Shown piece after piece: positions 54,501-63,525 of a stretch of DNA of 64,000 nucleotides. Source of the DNA: Diplonema japonicum (Eukaryota; Euglenozoa; Diplonemea; Diplonemida; Diplonemidae); NCBI GenBank assembly GCA_964019335.1, contig OZ025681.1:62001-126000 (forward strand), written 5' to 3'. Within the stretch, counting starts at the first letter, position 1; every line of letters begins with the position of its first letter. The notes below the pieces were generated by a model. It saw nothing but the letters and a program-made list of their open reading frames with translations, was not told where the DNA came from and made no database searches. The position numbers and the translations under genes are program-made.

Positions 54501-55096
54501 ATGCTGCCGATGTCTGACGACGCCGATGAGGTGATTGCGGCTGAGGAACAGGCGGTGGTCCCTAAGCAGACCACCGTGCCAGAGCCAGAAGTCCCGAGCG
54601 TGTACTTTATCTTTTCGCAGGCATTGGTTCCCATGCATGATACCTGGCACGACTTACCAGTGGGGCACGCAACTGTCACATCAGAGCAAGCTGTTTCGGC
54701 CCCGCAAACCAGCTGGAGTGCTCCTCCGCTCCCTTGCTGGGTGATGGTGAGCTCCGAACACGAGCTTTGACCGCTGCAGGTGATGGTGCACGCCCCGCTT
54801 GCGGGGCAGTTAATGGTGGACTGGCTGCAGGCACTCGTGTCACTACAAGTCAAAGTGCAGTCACCAGTACTTGGACAGGTGAGTGCTAACATTGCACAGC
54901 TACTTGCAGCGCTGCATGAGGTCATGCAGCTGTATGAAGAGTCACAAGTGGCGGCACAGTTGGAGCAAGCGGTGCTGCTGGAGCATAACAATGCCTCATT
55001 TGCAGAAGAAGAGAAGGTGACTGACGACGAGCAGCCGGTGATGTCGGCAGCAGCAAAGTACACACATGTCAGCACAACAACGACCGTTCGCGGCAT
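48524..55096 (-). CDS. PKD-a: polycystin-1-like membrane protein with C2 domain
   Basis: Spliced CDS of four exons (55096-54288, 54252-50464, 50429-50321, 50272-48524), in frame throughout, giving 2,151 aa. Order: signal peptide 1-17; Cys-rich repeat domain about 20-265 (units such as CTLTCSDTSACS); Pro/Thr/Ser stalk about 271-570; extracellular region about 575-1185, ending in a GPS-like segment (RVWNETTGSWEP ... CGGSVTYRAAVV) without an obvious HL-T/S cleavage site; helix 1188-1209; cytosolic loop with a helical Gln/Ala-rich stretch; polycystin-type segment VWFCVFFRTPGQHYSRPRRL leading into a helix 1509-1527 and a second from VAKTIMVAVISAC; C2 domain about 1588-1700 with Asp clusters (DDIPD, DDHNPVFD, YDDDGL) that suit calcium binding; then about seven helices, ending with a FMQDIVLNEPMKLLV segment like polycystin helices. 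Polycystin-1 normally has a PLAT domain after the first helix; here a C2 domain sits later. Probable role: mechanosensory or chemosensory channel-associated receptor. Confidence 0.82.
50273..50320 (-). other. PKD-a intron 3 (48 bases)
   Basis: GTATGTTCT ... CACTACTAAACAG. Phase 0. Removal joins KAPV to LWSWAALD, the same join as in PKD-b. The length is a multiple of three and no stop occurs, so retention would add 16 residues. Confidence 0.8.
50430..50463 (-). other. PKD-a intron 2 (34 bases)
   Basis: GTATGTTTGTG ... TTCTACTTAG. Removal joins ENG to TVAKTIMVAV and restores one frame across two overlapping open stretches; unspliced reading stops at once. Confidence 0.85.
53940..54210 (-). repeat. 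Coding minisatellite of the PKD-a stalk
   Basis: Tandem 15-base units (plus strand GTCGAAGGTGCAGAG and variants) encode PAPST/SAPST pentapeptides in the spliced frame of exon 2. The same repeat is open in other frames on both strands, which yields spurious Val/Gly/Glu-rich and Leu/His/Pro-rich open stretches. Confidence 0.85.
54253..54287 (-). other. PKD-a intron 1 (35 bases)
   Basis: GTATGTTACTATAACC ... GATCACACAG. Splits a Ser codon (TC|G) and joins the Cys-rich domain (IASA) to the stalk (SAISPSPTSS). Without splicing the stalk would be read in a Leu/His-rich frame. Confidence 0.85.
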
Positions 55097-55107
55097 GCCA
55101 CACCCCT
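55097..55107 (-). promoter_or_regulatory. Possible splice acceptor and 9-base 5' leader of PKD-a
   Basis: On the coding strand a pyrimidine-rich stretch ends CATCTACAG nine bases before the ATG. It could be a trans-splice acceptor or the end of a 5' UTR intron. PKD-b has a like site. Confidence 0.4.
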
Positions 55108-55812
55108 GTAGATGAGAAATCGAAAAGTGGTATACGATTACTTTAATAAAAAAACGAGAGGATTCTCACAAAAAAGCATTGTCTCTTGTGGTGCAGCACA
55201 GCCCTAATTCGGCACATGACCGGAAAGGCTGTCTCAGGAAGCTTTCTTCTTTTTCTTTCTTGGCATTAACCACTTCCTGAAATTGCCAAAATACAGTAAC
55301 AAACGTGGCAATAATCGAATCACCAGAAAAGATTGCTTCGTAGATATTCCCTTCTGTTGGACAAATCACAAGACACGTCCTCCTTAAAGGGAATGTGCCT
55401 CAGTAAGGCCAACAAAAACAGACTGAATCTATTATTTCGTAACTTGCAGCACTAAGCAGAGGTGCTTAACAACCGTAACTCAGCATGATTGAAAGCTAGA
55501 TCAAACAACTGACCCTAACATCCTGAAAGCTAGCACAAGTATTTACCTGGAAAGGCATACTTTCAAAGACACTTTGAGCATCTTCGTAATAATAAGAAAG
55601 CCAGCAAGTTAGTAAACAAGTAACAAGTAAGTGTATCTCTTCACAGATCAAATGGCTTGTTCGCAATCAGAGAGAGTGCCTCGACGGTGAAGGACGTGGC
55701 CTACAGTACCCCGAGGTCGGAAGGTGCCGTGGTCATAGAGGTCATCTTGTCTCAATCAAAGTGCAGCTCACGACCACACGACTATAATATGCGAGGGCCT
55801 TGAAGCCCAAGC
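55108..55812. other. Spacer between PKD-a and PKD-b
   Basis: No gene. Positions 55155-55233 match the region upstream of PKD-b and include a conserved hairpin. Positions 55329-55480 match the right edge of the window (63857-63999). The remainder, about 55490-55800, is unrecognised and of mixed composition, without the long homopolymers seen elsewhere. Confidence 0.65.
55199..55233 (-). promoter_or_regulatory. Conserved hairpin upstream of PKD-a
   Basis: Outer arms ACAGCC and GGCTGT and inner arms CGG and CCG surround CACATGA. The PKD-b counterpart keeps the pairing with different bases inside. It lies about 100 bases from the start codon. Function unknown; structure is inferred from base complementarity only. 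Confidence 0.45.
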
Positions 55813-58800
55813 TCACCCACCCAAAACAGCCCTGAGCATCTTCGTGATGCCTGTCTCCTTCATGATTGTAGAGAAGGCCTTCCCAATCCCCGACTTGAGG
55901 AAGGTCTTCGCGATGGGGTCAGCATAGGTGAGGACAAGGAGCTTCATCGGCTCGTTCAAGACGATGTCCTGCATGAAGGCGATGGCGCAGCCTGTGAAGA
56001 AGCTCTGTTGGGTCTCCTGCTCCCAGCGCAAGGCCTCCGTGAGGAAAATGGTCACGGAAGAGAGCTGTATGAAGAAGGCGAGGGCATAGGCGAGGTAGGT
56101 CACGTGGTGCGGTAGGTGCTGTGGAAGGAGGCCCCCTTTCTTCAGCTGGTAGGACCGCAAGACAACGAGCCACCCCACCAGAAGGAACACGAGAGGGGCC
56201 AACCACTGCTCCGTCCCGCCCACCTCCACCTTGCTCCCCTCCCTTCGAATGGACGGTTGTTTCTCCAAGCAGACGAACAAGCACCCAGACCACTGCAGCA
56301 CGAACACAGCGGACCCGAGGTGCCCCATGCTGTACCTCTGGTACATCACCCACCAGCACCCCAAGGCCGCCACAATCTGCACACAGCTCGCCCCTGCCCC
56401 TGCCCACCACTCCACCTCGTAGTACAGACACAACACGATGAACAGGTGCACCGACCAGAAGACCGACAGCACCATGGGGAGAAGCCGCGGGCGCCACGAG
56501 CTTACCCCGAGTGCCACGAAGATCATCACCCACAGGAACAACAAGGCCACACCGATCCCAACCTCTCCAGAGTCTATCATCAACACGCACCCGTACATCC
56601 CCAGTGACATCAGCAGCAGCGCCACAGCCTTCGCGAGCTGGAAGAAGTACGTTGCTATGCTCAGGATCAAGAAGAACGAGGCGACTAGTGGCCACCACTT
56701 GTAGCCGATCAAGAACACAATTCCAACATGTACAAAAACTAGAAAGATGATGAGCCTCACCGATCGTCCCGCCTGCTTGTTTGCCCGCTGGCAAAGTGTC
56801 AATTCCAGTTCCTCCTCGCTGACCGGACTTTCCGTGCCTGCTTCATTGTTGTCAGACACCACAGGCAGTGCGACTTGCTTACCGCCTTGATGCATTGTCG
56901 GGGACATCGGGATTGTCTCGTTCTCTGTCAGGAACACGGGCTTCGGCGACCCCAAAGTGGGGCTGAACACACTTGCGAGGCTACACCGCCCGGAGCTTAA
57001 CATTGGGCTCATCCGCCTTGAGAAATTGGGATCTAACCTGTCCTTCTCTTTTACTTCTGCCAACTTCTTCGCCTCCCACCACTCCTTGTGTGAAATGGAC
57101 TGGTACTCAGGTGTGTTGTACTGTGTGTATTCGCAAATGAGGCGTATCTCAGGGTTCCGCCCCTGCTTCTTGCTCACCTCGTCAGGGATCTGATACCAGC
57201 AGTCAAGGGACGCCGTTGCAGACGAGTCGTCTCGAACAATGCAGTCGATGATGTCCTGCATCGAGATGCTGAGCGACGCCACAAGGTCTTCTGTGCCGAT
57301 CTCCTGCAGACCGTCGTCATCGTACACGTTCACCACCACCACAGACTCCTTCTCCTCCCGCACGGGGTAGCTCACCACACAGCTCCCATCGAACACAGGG
57401 TTGTGGTCGTCCCACACTGTCGCTGACTTCCAAACACGGCACTCACTCTCCACAAGAACGAAGCAGTCAGGGATGTCGTCCATCGCTTCTCCTCGGATGG
57501 ACAGGTCCCTTGCTTGAACCACCCTCACATTCAGCTCCCCCAGAATGGGGTACTCGGGGTACGGGTCGAGTGCAGCCCACGACCACAGCTGTTTAGTAGT
57601 GTGTTGTGCTTTTGAGGAAACATACCACCGGAACTTTTTTCACCGCCCTCTTGAAAAGCAGCCCCAGCAGCACTGTTGTCGGGGTCATCATGCAAGCGGA
57701 GATGACCGCCACCATGATTGTCTTGGCGATAGTTCTGAATTAGATTTGTGATTGTTGACTTTTTGTATCTCCACAAACATACCCATTCTCGTTCCTGCCG
57801 TGGAAGACAGCACAGATGAAGAAGACTGTGTTCATCGCTGCGAAGAGGACAGCAAGCCTCTGCGGGCGGGAGAACGACTGTCCCGGCTGCCGGAACAACA
57901 CGCAGAACCACAAGTGTGCCCGGAGGGCTATTGCAGCTTTCGAGGCAAATAAGTGAAGATTATCACAGCAGTTCATGCCGATTGCTTCTTCCTCTGTGGC
58001 GGTAACGCTCACCTTTCGCATGCTAGAAAGGTTAGTCCCTGCAACTGACTTCCTTTTCCCAGGAAGACCACCAGGTATATCCATGCCATCATGCTGTTCC
58101 TCGAAGTCTATGTGGTCAAGGTCGGCTTGGTTCGAATTGCTTTTCGTTTCTGTGAACAAGTCAGAAGAAGCCGACACACACGGTGAAGGAACGGACTCGA
58201 AGCCAAGGAGTTGGGGGTCCAGCGTCAGCACAGGTGCAGAGTGCTCTTCATAATTGGGGCAAGTAGTTTGTTCCTTGGGTATTAAGGCAGGTGGAATCCC
58301 AGTTATAGCCTTTGGTGAATACTCGTGCCGCTGTGCCTTTGCCTTTCCTTTTAGGGAAGTCCCATTGCGCTCTTTCTGTGCTTCTAGGTCCTCTGACAGT
58401 GCTCCTTGCACTATTAAGTCTTGTGCAAAAGGAAGGTCATGAGACATCATTCTTTTGTTTGCTTTCGGGGTGAAATACTCCTCCGCCACAATAGACTGCT
58501 GCAGCATGGCTTCCTGCTTGCTGAACTCGAACCGCGCTACTTCCCTAACCATCTTGTTCAGCTCCATCGCTTGTTGTATTGCAGCTGCCTTTGCTTCTTC
58601 GAAGGTTTCACACGGTTTGTCCTTTTGATGCTGAAAGATGTGTGCTGCCCTCAAGTAGTTCCCTTCCTTGCACTCGCGAACACCATCCTCCCACCTGAAG
58701 ACGTGGCCTTCCGCCGCCATCTCCTCAATGTCTACAGCTCTAATCGAAGTCAGACCCGAAGTCAAACGCTCGTGAAAGGTACTTCCAAAATCAGGTAATG

Positions 58801-61800
58801 TCCACTTTTTTTCAGGCAAGGCGAGTGCATTGTTCACCTTTTCCTCCTGCTTCAATCGAGCCCTCTCCGATGGTGCAGCTTTGTTGTTCACAAGCCCAGC
58901 ATCCTGCCGCCTGTCGTAGAAGTAGGTCACAACGAAGAGGATGTAGTAGAGCAAGTAGAGTGTCCCCACGACAGTGAGGGTGGGGATGTTCACCGCTGAG
59001 AGCTGTGTCCAGCTGTTGAAGTTCGAGCTGCTGAAGAGCCGTTTCAGGTTTGTTGCGGGCATCACCTCAGAGGCAATGAAGGCCCCCACAGTCCCAAGCT
59101 TTGACTCCCCGGTCAGCTCTACAGTCCCGTTGTTGTTTCCTGCCGCCAGCACCACAGCCGCCCGGTAGGTCACGCTCCCACCACACGAAGGGTTCTGCTG
59201 CTGTTGTGCAGTTGCCGTCAACAAGCCCTCCGAAAGAAACCCGTTCCACTGAAGGTCCTGACCCGGTTCCCAGGAGCCTGTGGTCTCGTTCCACACGCGC
59301 AGGGCAATGTTGCAGGGGTAGGGGTCCACGAACTCCGCGTCCACCGTGAAGTTCACCTTCATTGTCACAGCCTCGTTTGCCGAGGCCCCTCCGAAGGAGG
59401 AAACCCGTACCTGCACCACGTCCCCTGTCGAGGTCTCGTTGTTCCCAGGGACTGGGTACAGGTCCCCTGCTGCCGCCTTCACGAGGACACGCCCTCCCCC
59501 TGACAGCCCAGGGAGTGCCACAGAGGTTGTTGAGTTCTCCAGTCGCACCGTTGCCGTTCCCGATGTCGCTTCACCGATCGTCGTCACCGCTATCTTCAGA
59601 ACTGTCCCAGAGAAGCTGATGTCCCCCGTCCCGTTATGAGCAAGGAGGGATGAGGCCAGGCTGTCCGTCAACGCCACCACAGACTCCTTCGCTTCCCCTG
59701 TCGCGGACAGCGTCCCGAGCCCATCCACCGCCTGCAGCACCCGCCCAACATCGCCAGCTGTCCCGTTCTCAATGGCTGTCTGCCCTAGCTGCTCCACCAC
59801 CTGTGCTGCCCCCACCACCTCTGCGCTCACTTCCTCCGCCGTCCCCGAGCCAGTCCCGGACCCAATCTGAGACACGATCGACTCTGCCACGGTGGACGCC
59901 TCCCCAGGTGACGTGATCACCTGAACAGTGCCCCGAAAGGTCTGAGAAGTGATCCAGTTGTTGCTGTTGCTGCTGCCGCTGCCAACACCCCCGCCTGTCC
60001 CCTGCACACCAACCTGGATCACGAGGTCTCCCTCCGGCAGGGCGTTCAGAGAGAAGGAGGCGACCCTCGTGTGTCTCACAACGACCCCGTCCACCGCCAC
60101 CACGTACTGCGCCTCCGAAGACGACCCAAGGAACCACTCGTCGTAGTCAAAGCTCACCTTCGTCCCAACAGTGAGGTTCACGAGGGGGGGCGTGAAAGTG
60201 ATCACCGGGAGCTGCTTCGGAACGAACACACGAAAGGAGTCGCTACCCCCGCCTGTTCCCACGCTGTCTATCCCGCACAACAGAGAGCCTCCAGTGTTCC
60301 CCATCGTGGCCCCAAGGTCCACCTCTAAATACATCGTCGTCTTGCTCACAGCAAGGCCGACAGCTGAAAAAGAAGAAGAAGCAGAACTAGAACCGTAATA
60401 ACCGTTGCACTGAACCACTATCTCGTTCTTCGACACACCAACACAGGAAAGCGCCGCCGTGTGCAAGGCCTCCATCCTGCGAACGAGGTCCAAGGCCGCA
60501 GGAACAGACCAGCTTGCGAGGAGCGAGGGGTCCACCACCACCTCCGCCCGACCCAACGAAGTGTCCAAAAAGACCACAGACAGGGCTCCCGAGTCAGAGG
60601 AAGAAGAGAGCCCCAGCTCCGAAGCGAGAAACCCTTGGACCTCGCCGGCTGAGGAGAGCTGCTGGCCCACTATGCTGAAGTGCGCAACGAGGGGTGTGAA
60701 CACGCCGTCCGCTGACAAGAGAACCCGCTGACGCTCCCCCACAGGGCTTGCCACGAACACCTCCCTCCCGAATACACGAACCTGCGGCTGTTGCTGTGAA
60801 GGGGAATAACCCTTCACCTCTGACATCGTGGAGGAAGGGGCAGAGAATGGCGCAGGGGTTGCTGGAGACACAGTGTTGGGGAAACTCGTTGCGGGGGAAA
60901 GGGTGGAAGGAGCGCCTGTTGTGGCTGTTGTGGATGGAACAGTTGTCGGTACCGCTGTGTGCAGAGAAGGTGACTGGGAAGGAAGCTGTGTGGGTGCAAG
61001 TGTTGGAGGAACCAAGGTCGAAGGGGAAGTAGACGTGCCAGAAGGGACAGGGGTCGGTGCGGGGCTCTGCGGTGCAACTGATGGTGCAGAGGTGGGTGTC
61101 TTCGTGGGAGCCACTGTGGGCGGAAAAGGTGTTGGTGGTGGCGAGACAGTGGACCCTGGAACAGATGTTGGTGCAAGGGTAGAAGGAGCTGGTGTTGGAG
61201 GGGCTGACGTAGCTGGGAAAGAAGTTGAAGGAGCAAAGGTCTCTGGGACGAGTGTTGGGGTAAGGGTCGTGGGCGTTGTTGGAGTGGGGATAAATGTTGG
61301 TACAGGAGCGAGAGTCGACGGAGCAGGAGTGGGCGGAGCTGGTGTTGCAGGTGCAAGAGTGGATGGCGAGGGAGTTGGCGATGACGGGACTGAGGTGGAG
61401 GCTGGTGTGGCCGAGGGTGCAGAGGTGGGCGGTGAAGAAGTTGGGGCGGTTGTCGAGGGAGCAGGGGTCGAAGGTGCAGGGGTCGAGGGAGTAGAGGTTG
61501 ACGGTGCAGGAGTTGACGGAGCAGGGGTCGAGGGAGAAGAAGTAGAGGGTGCTGAGGTAGAAGGTGCAGGTGTTGAGGGAGCAGATGTAGAAGGTGCTGG
61601 TGTTGATGGAGCAGAGGTAGAAGGTGCCGGTGTTGAGGGAACAGGGGTAGAAGGTGCCGGTGTTGAGGGAGCAGTTGTAGAAGGTGCCGGTGTTGAGGGA
61701 GCAGTTGTAGAAGGTGCCGGTGTTGAGGGAACAGGGGTAGAAGGTGCCGGTGTTGAGGGAGCAGTTGTAGAAGGTGCCGGTGTTGAGGGAGCAGGGGTAG

Positions 61801-62049
61801 AAGGCGCAGGTGTTGTGGGGGCAGTGGTAGAAGGTGCCGGTGTTGAGGGAGCAGTGGTAGAAGGTGCCGGTGTTGTGGGGGCAGTAGTAGAAGGTGCCGG
61901 TGTTGAGGGAGCAGAGGAAGTACGCGTGGGAGAAAACGCGGAACCGTCCCTGTGCAATTAATATAGTTGGCTATAAAAACATACGAAGATGAGGCGAGAG
62001 AAACAGCATAGTGCACACATGCCAGCACAACGGCCGTTCGCAGGTGCAT
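55813..62049 (-). CDS. PKD-b: polycystin-1-like membrane protein with C2 domain
   Basis: Spliced CDS of four exons (62049-61985, 61949-57783, 57734-57626, 57588-55813), in frame throughout, giving 2,038 aa. The start at 62049 gives the signal peptide MHLRTAVVLACVHYAVSLAS, similar to that of PKD-a, and intron 1 follows directly, so the Cys-rich domain of PKD-a is absent. Then come a longer Pro/Thr/Ser stalk (about 23-380), the extracellular region with GPS-like segment, a helix near 1000-1025, a cytosolic loop that differs from PKD-a in its middle (extra segment around QKERNGTSLKGKAKAQRHEY), the polycystin-type helices, a C2 domain in which the first loop is shorter (GEAMDDIPD against GGASDDEDDIPD) and a last block of about seven helices that is identical or nearly so to PKD-a. 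Near-identical DNA over about 2 kb of the ectodomain and 1 kb of the C-terminal block indicates recent duplication or conversion. Confidence 0.82.
57589..57625 (-). other. PKD-b intron 3 (37 bases)
   Basis: GTATGTTTCC ... CACTACTAAACAG, phase 0, joining KVPV to LWSWAALD. An in-frame TAA inside means it must be removed, which supports the equivalent intron in PKD-a. Confidence 0.88.
57735..57782 (-). other. PKD-b intron 2 (48 bases)
   Basis: GTATGTTTGTGG ... AATCTAATTCAG, joining ENG to TIAKTIMVAV. Same position and phase as the 34-base intron of PKD-a, but the interior sequence is unrelated. Confidence 0.88.
61440..61925 (-). repeat. Coding minisatellite of the PKD-b stalk
   Basis: Units of 15 and 30 bases (plus strand GTAGAAGGTGCCGGT with GTTGAGGGAGCAGTT and variants) encode PAPST-TAPST-type pentapeptides. 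More copies and a different consensus than in PKD-a show independent expansion in the two paralogues. Confidence 0.88.
61950..61984 (-). other. PKD-b intron 1 (35 bases)
   Basis: GTATGTTTTTATAGCC ... TTAATTGCACAG. Same length, phase (TC|G) and position as intron 1 of PKD-a; joins the signal peptide to the stalk. Confidence 0.87.
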
Positions 62050-62065
62050 GGCCTCACCCCCCTCT
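62050..62065 (-). promoter_or_regulatory. Possible splice acceptor and 14-base 5' leader of PKD-b
   Basis: On the coding strand CCATTCATCCACAG ends 14 bases before the ATG. It occupies the same place as the CTACAG of PKD-a. Trans-splicing is the inferred use. Confidence 0.4.
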
Positions 62066-62526
62066 GTGGATGAATGGAGAATTGGAGAACTAGTACGATT
62101 AAATGTAAACAAAGGAACGAGAGGATTCTCACAAAAAAGCGTTGTTTTCTGCGGCGCAACACAGCCTTAAGCCGGGCACAAGACCGGGAAGGCTGTGTTC
62201 TTGCTAATGTTAATAAAAGCAGACTTTTTAAACCAAAAGGTATTACAATAAGGCCAGCCACAGTCAACGTCAGCTTAAATGTTATTGATCCTAATATCTT
62301 CTGGACATGGTAGGTAGCTTGATCCAGAGCTAGGTGTCGTCACCTGGACCAGTTAAAATGAGTTACTACCTTGCCCGAAGGAGCGAAAAAACTCTTCTGC
62401 TTTATAGTGGCAGAGTGGAGCAGGTGACCGGCTTCTGTGCCCAGTATTGAAAACCCTTCGTCAAAAAAAAACTCAAAGTACAGGACAAGCCCCCCGCTAG
62501 AGGGCCGCCCTATGGGAGGGGGGGGT
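62066..62526. other. Spacer upstream of PKD-b
   Basis: Positions 62115-62196 match the PKD-a upstream region, including the hairpin. From about 62200 to 62526 similarity to the PKD-a flank is lost and nothing coding is seen; the retroelement-like fragment follows. Confidence 0.6.
62161..62196 (-). promoter_or_regulatory. Conserved hairpin upstream of PKD-b
   Basis: Outer arms ACAGCCTT and AAGGCTGT (8 pairs) and inner arms CCGG and CCGG enclose GCACAAGA. It corresponds to 55199-55233 before PKD-a, where the outer stem is 6 pairs and the inner 3. It may act in DNA or RNA; which is not shown. Confidence 0.5.
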
Positions 62527-63440
62527 CTATCTGTTAATACTCCCCTTCTGGAGCATTGCTTTCATTCCGATTGAGGCCGTGAGCGTCTTGCGGAGTCGTG
62601 TGATGCGGTCCCGCTTGTAGTCGGCTTTCAATTCCATTAGCTTGTCGTGCGTGGAGCGGGTGGCGAAAATAGGCCTCCTGGAGAAACCAATAGCTGCCTT
62701 TCCTCCAATGGCGATGAGGGACTTCACTCTTTTTCTCTCGTCCGCTGGGAAGGGGCGTCGCTTCTTCCGTGCCCTGCATGCTGTGTTTATCTTTACGATG
62801 AGAGCTTTGATTCTGCGCGCCCTATCTTCCAGCAGGCCTCCCAAAGACTTTCCGGTCGTCCATTCGAAGTCAATGGCCAGTTCCACCGCCGACACCTCCG
62901 AGGTGGTGTCCTTCTCCACCCAGCGCAGTTGTGACAACCATTGTAGCAGCGGGTTCAGGTACTGGGACAGGACCCCGCTCACTCCTTCGAGCTCGCCAGC
63001 TATCGGAACGGGGCATTTCTTACCTACCACATTTCGAATCCACGGCAGCGGCTGTGTGTTGACATCCTCCTTCTGCATGAGCTCTACGTCTCGTTTCTCA
63101 ACCACCACGGCTAAGTATCGTTGCAGCTTCTCTAGGTACGCAAAGTCATGTCCTCTCGGCAGAATCGCGTGCAATTCCAGACACAGGGGCCATCCTGTCC
63201 TGTTGCGCAGTGGTTCCAAGCCGTCCTGTGCTAGCTCTTCCTGTGCGCAGGCGCACTCGTAGAGTTGGTGGCGGAGTAGGGTTACCGTGTCCGGGTACGG
63301 TGATTCACACAGGTCGCACCTGAACCCTTGTGTGCGTGATACTGTCGTTGTTGGGACTTGGCTTATGCTCTCTTCGACTTCTTCGGTGCCGTCACCTTCT
63401 GGAGCCAGGGGGACGCTTCTTTGATTCGTTCCTGCATGCG
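62527..63440 (-). mobile_element. Retroelement-like C-terminal protein fragment (longest copy)
   Basis: An open frame of 332 codons runs from 63525; the first 30 or so codons (Phe-rich) come from homopolymer DNA, so the conserved part starts near 63440. It contains a C-x2-C-x12-H-x4-C finger (CDLCESPYP ... LRHQLYEC), a middle region with VELAIDFEWTTGKSL, a basic stretch (RARKKRRPFPADERKR) and the tail AIGGKAAIGFSRRPIF ending SINR. Pieces of the same protein recur at 22430, 35415, 42772 and 44043. A zinc finger and tail after the catalytic part are common in non-LTR retrotransposon proteins, so I read this as such a C-terminus cut off at its 5' end. It could instead be a host gene of unknown function. 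It separates two halves of a duplicated upstream block. Confidence 0.5.
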
Positions 63441-63525
63441 GGCAAAAAAAAAGAGGGAGAAACATTATAAAAAAAAAAAAAGCGATGACACCTTTGTATG
63501 TTTGTACTTTTTGAAACAAAAACAA

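Noticed and set aside
61440-61925. Regularly spaced repeats that might be taken for a CRISPR array
   Set aside because: The units are contiguous, degenerate and encode pentapeptides; there are no spacers and the context is eukaryotic.
60828-61961. Plus-strand 377-codon open frame opposite the PKD-b stalk
   Set aside because: Same cause as in PKD-a; no domain, no conserved start, and it spans the repeat antisense.
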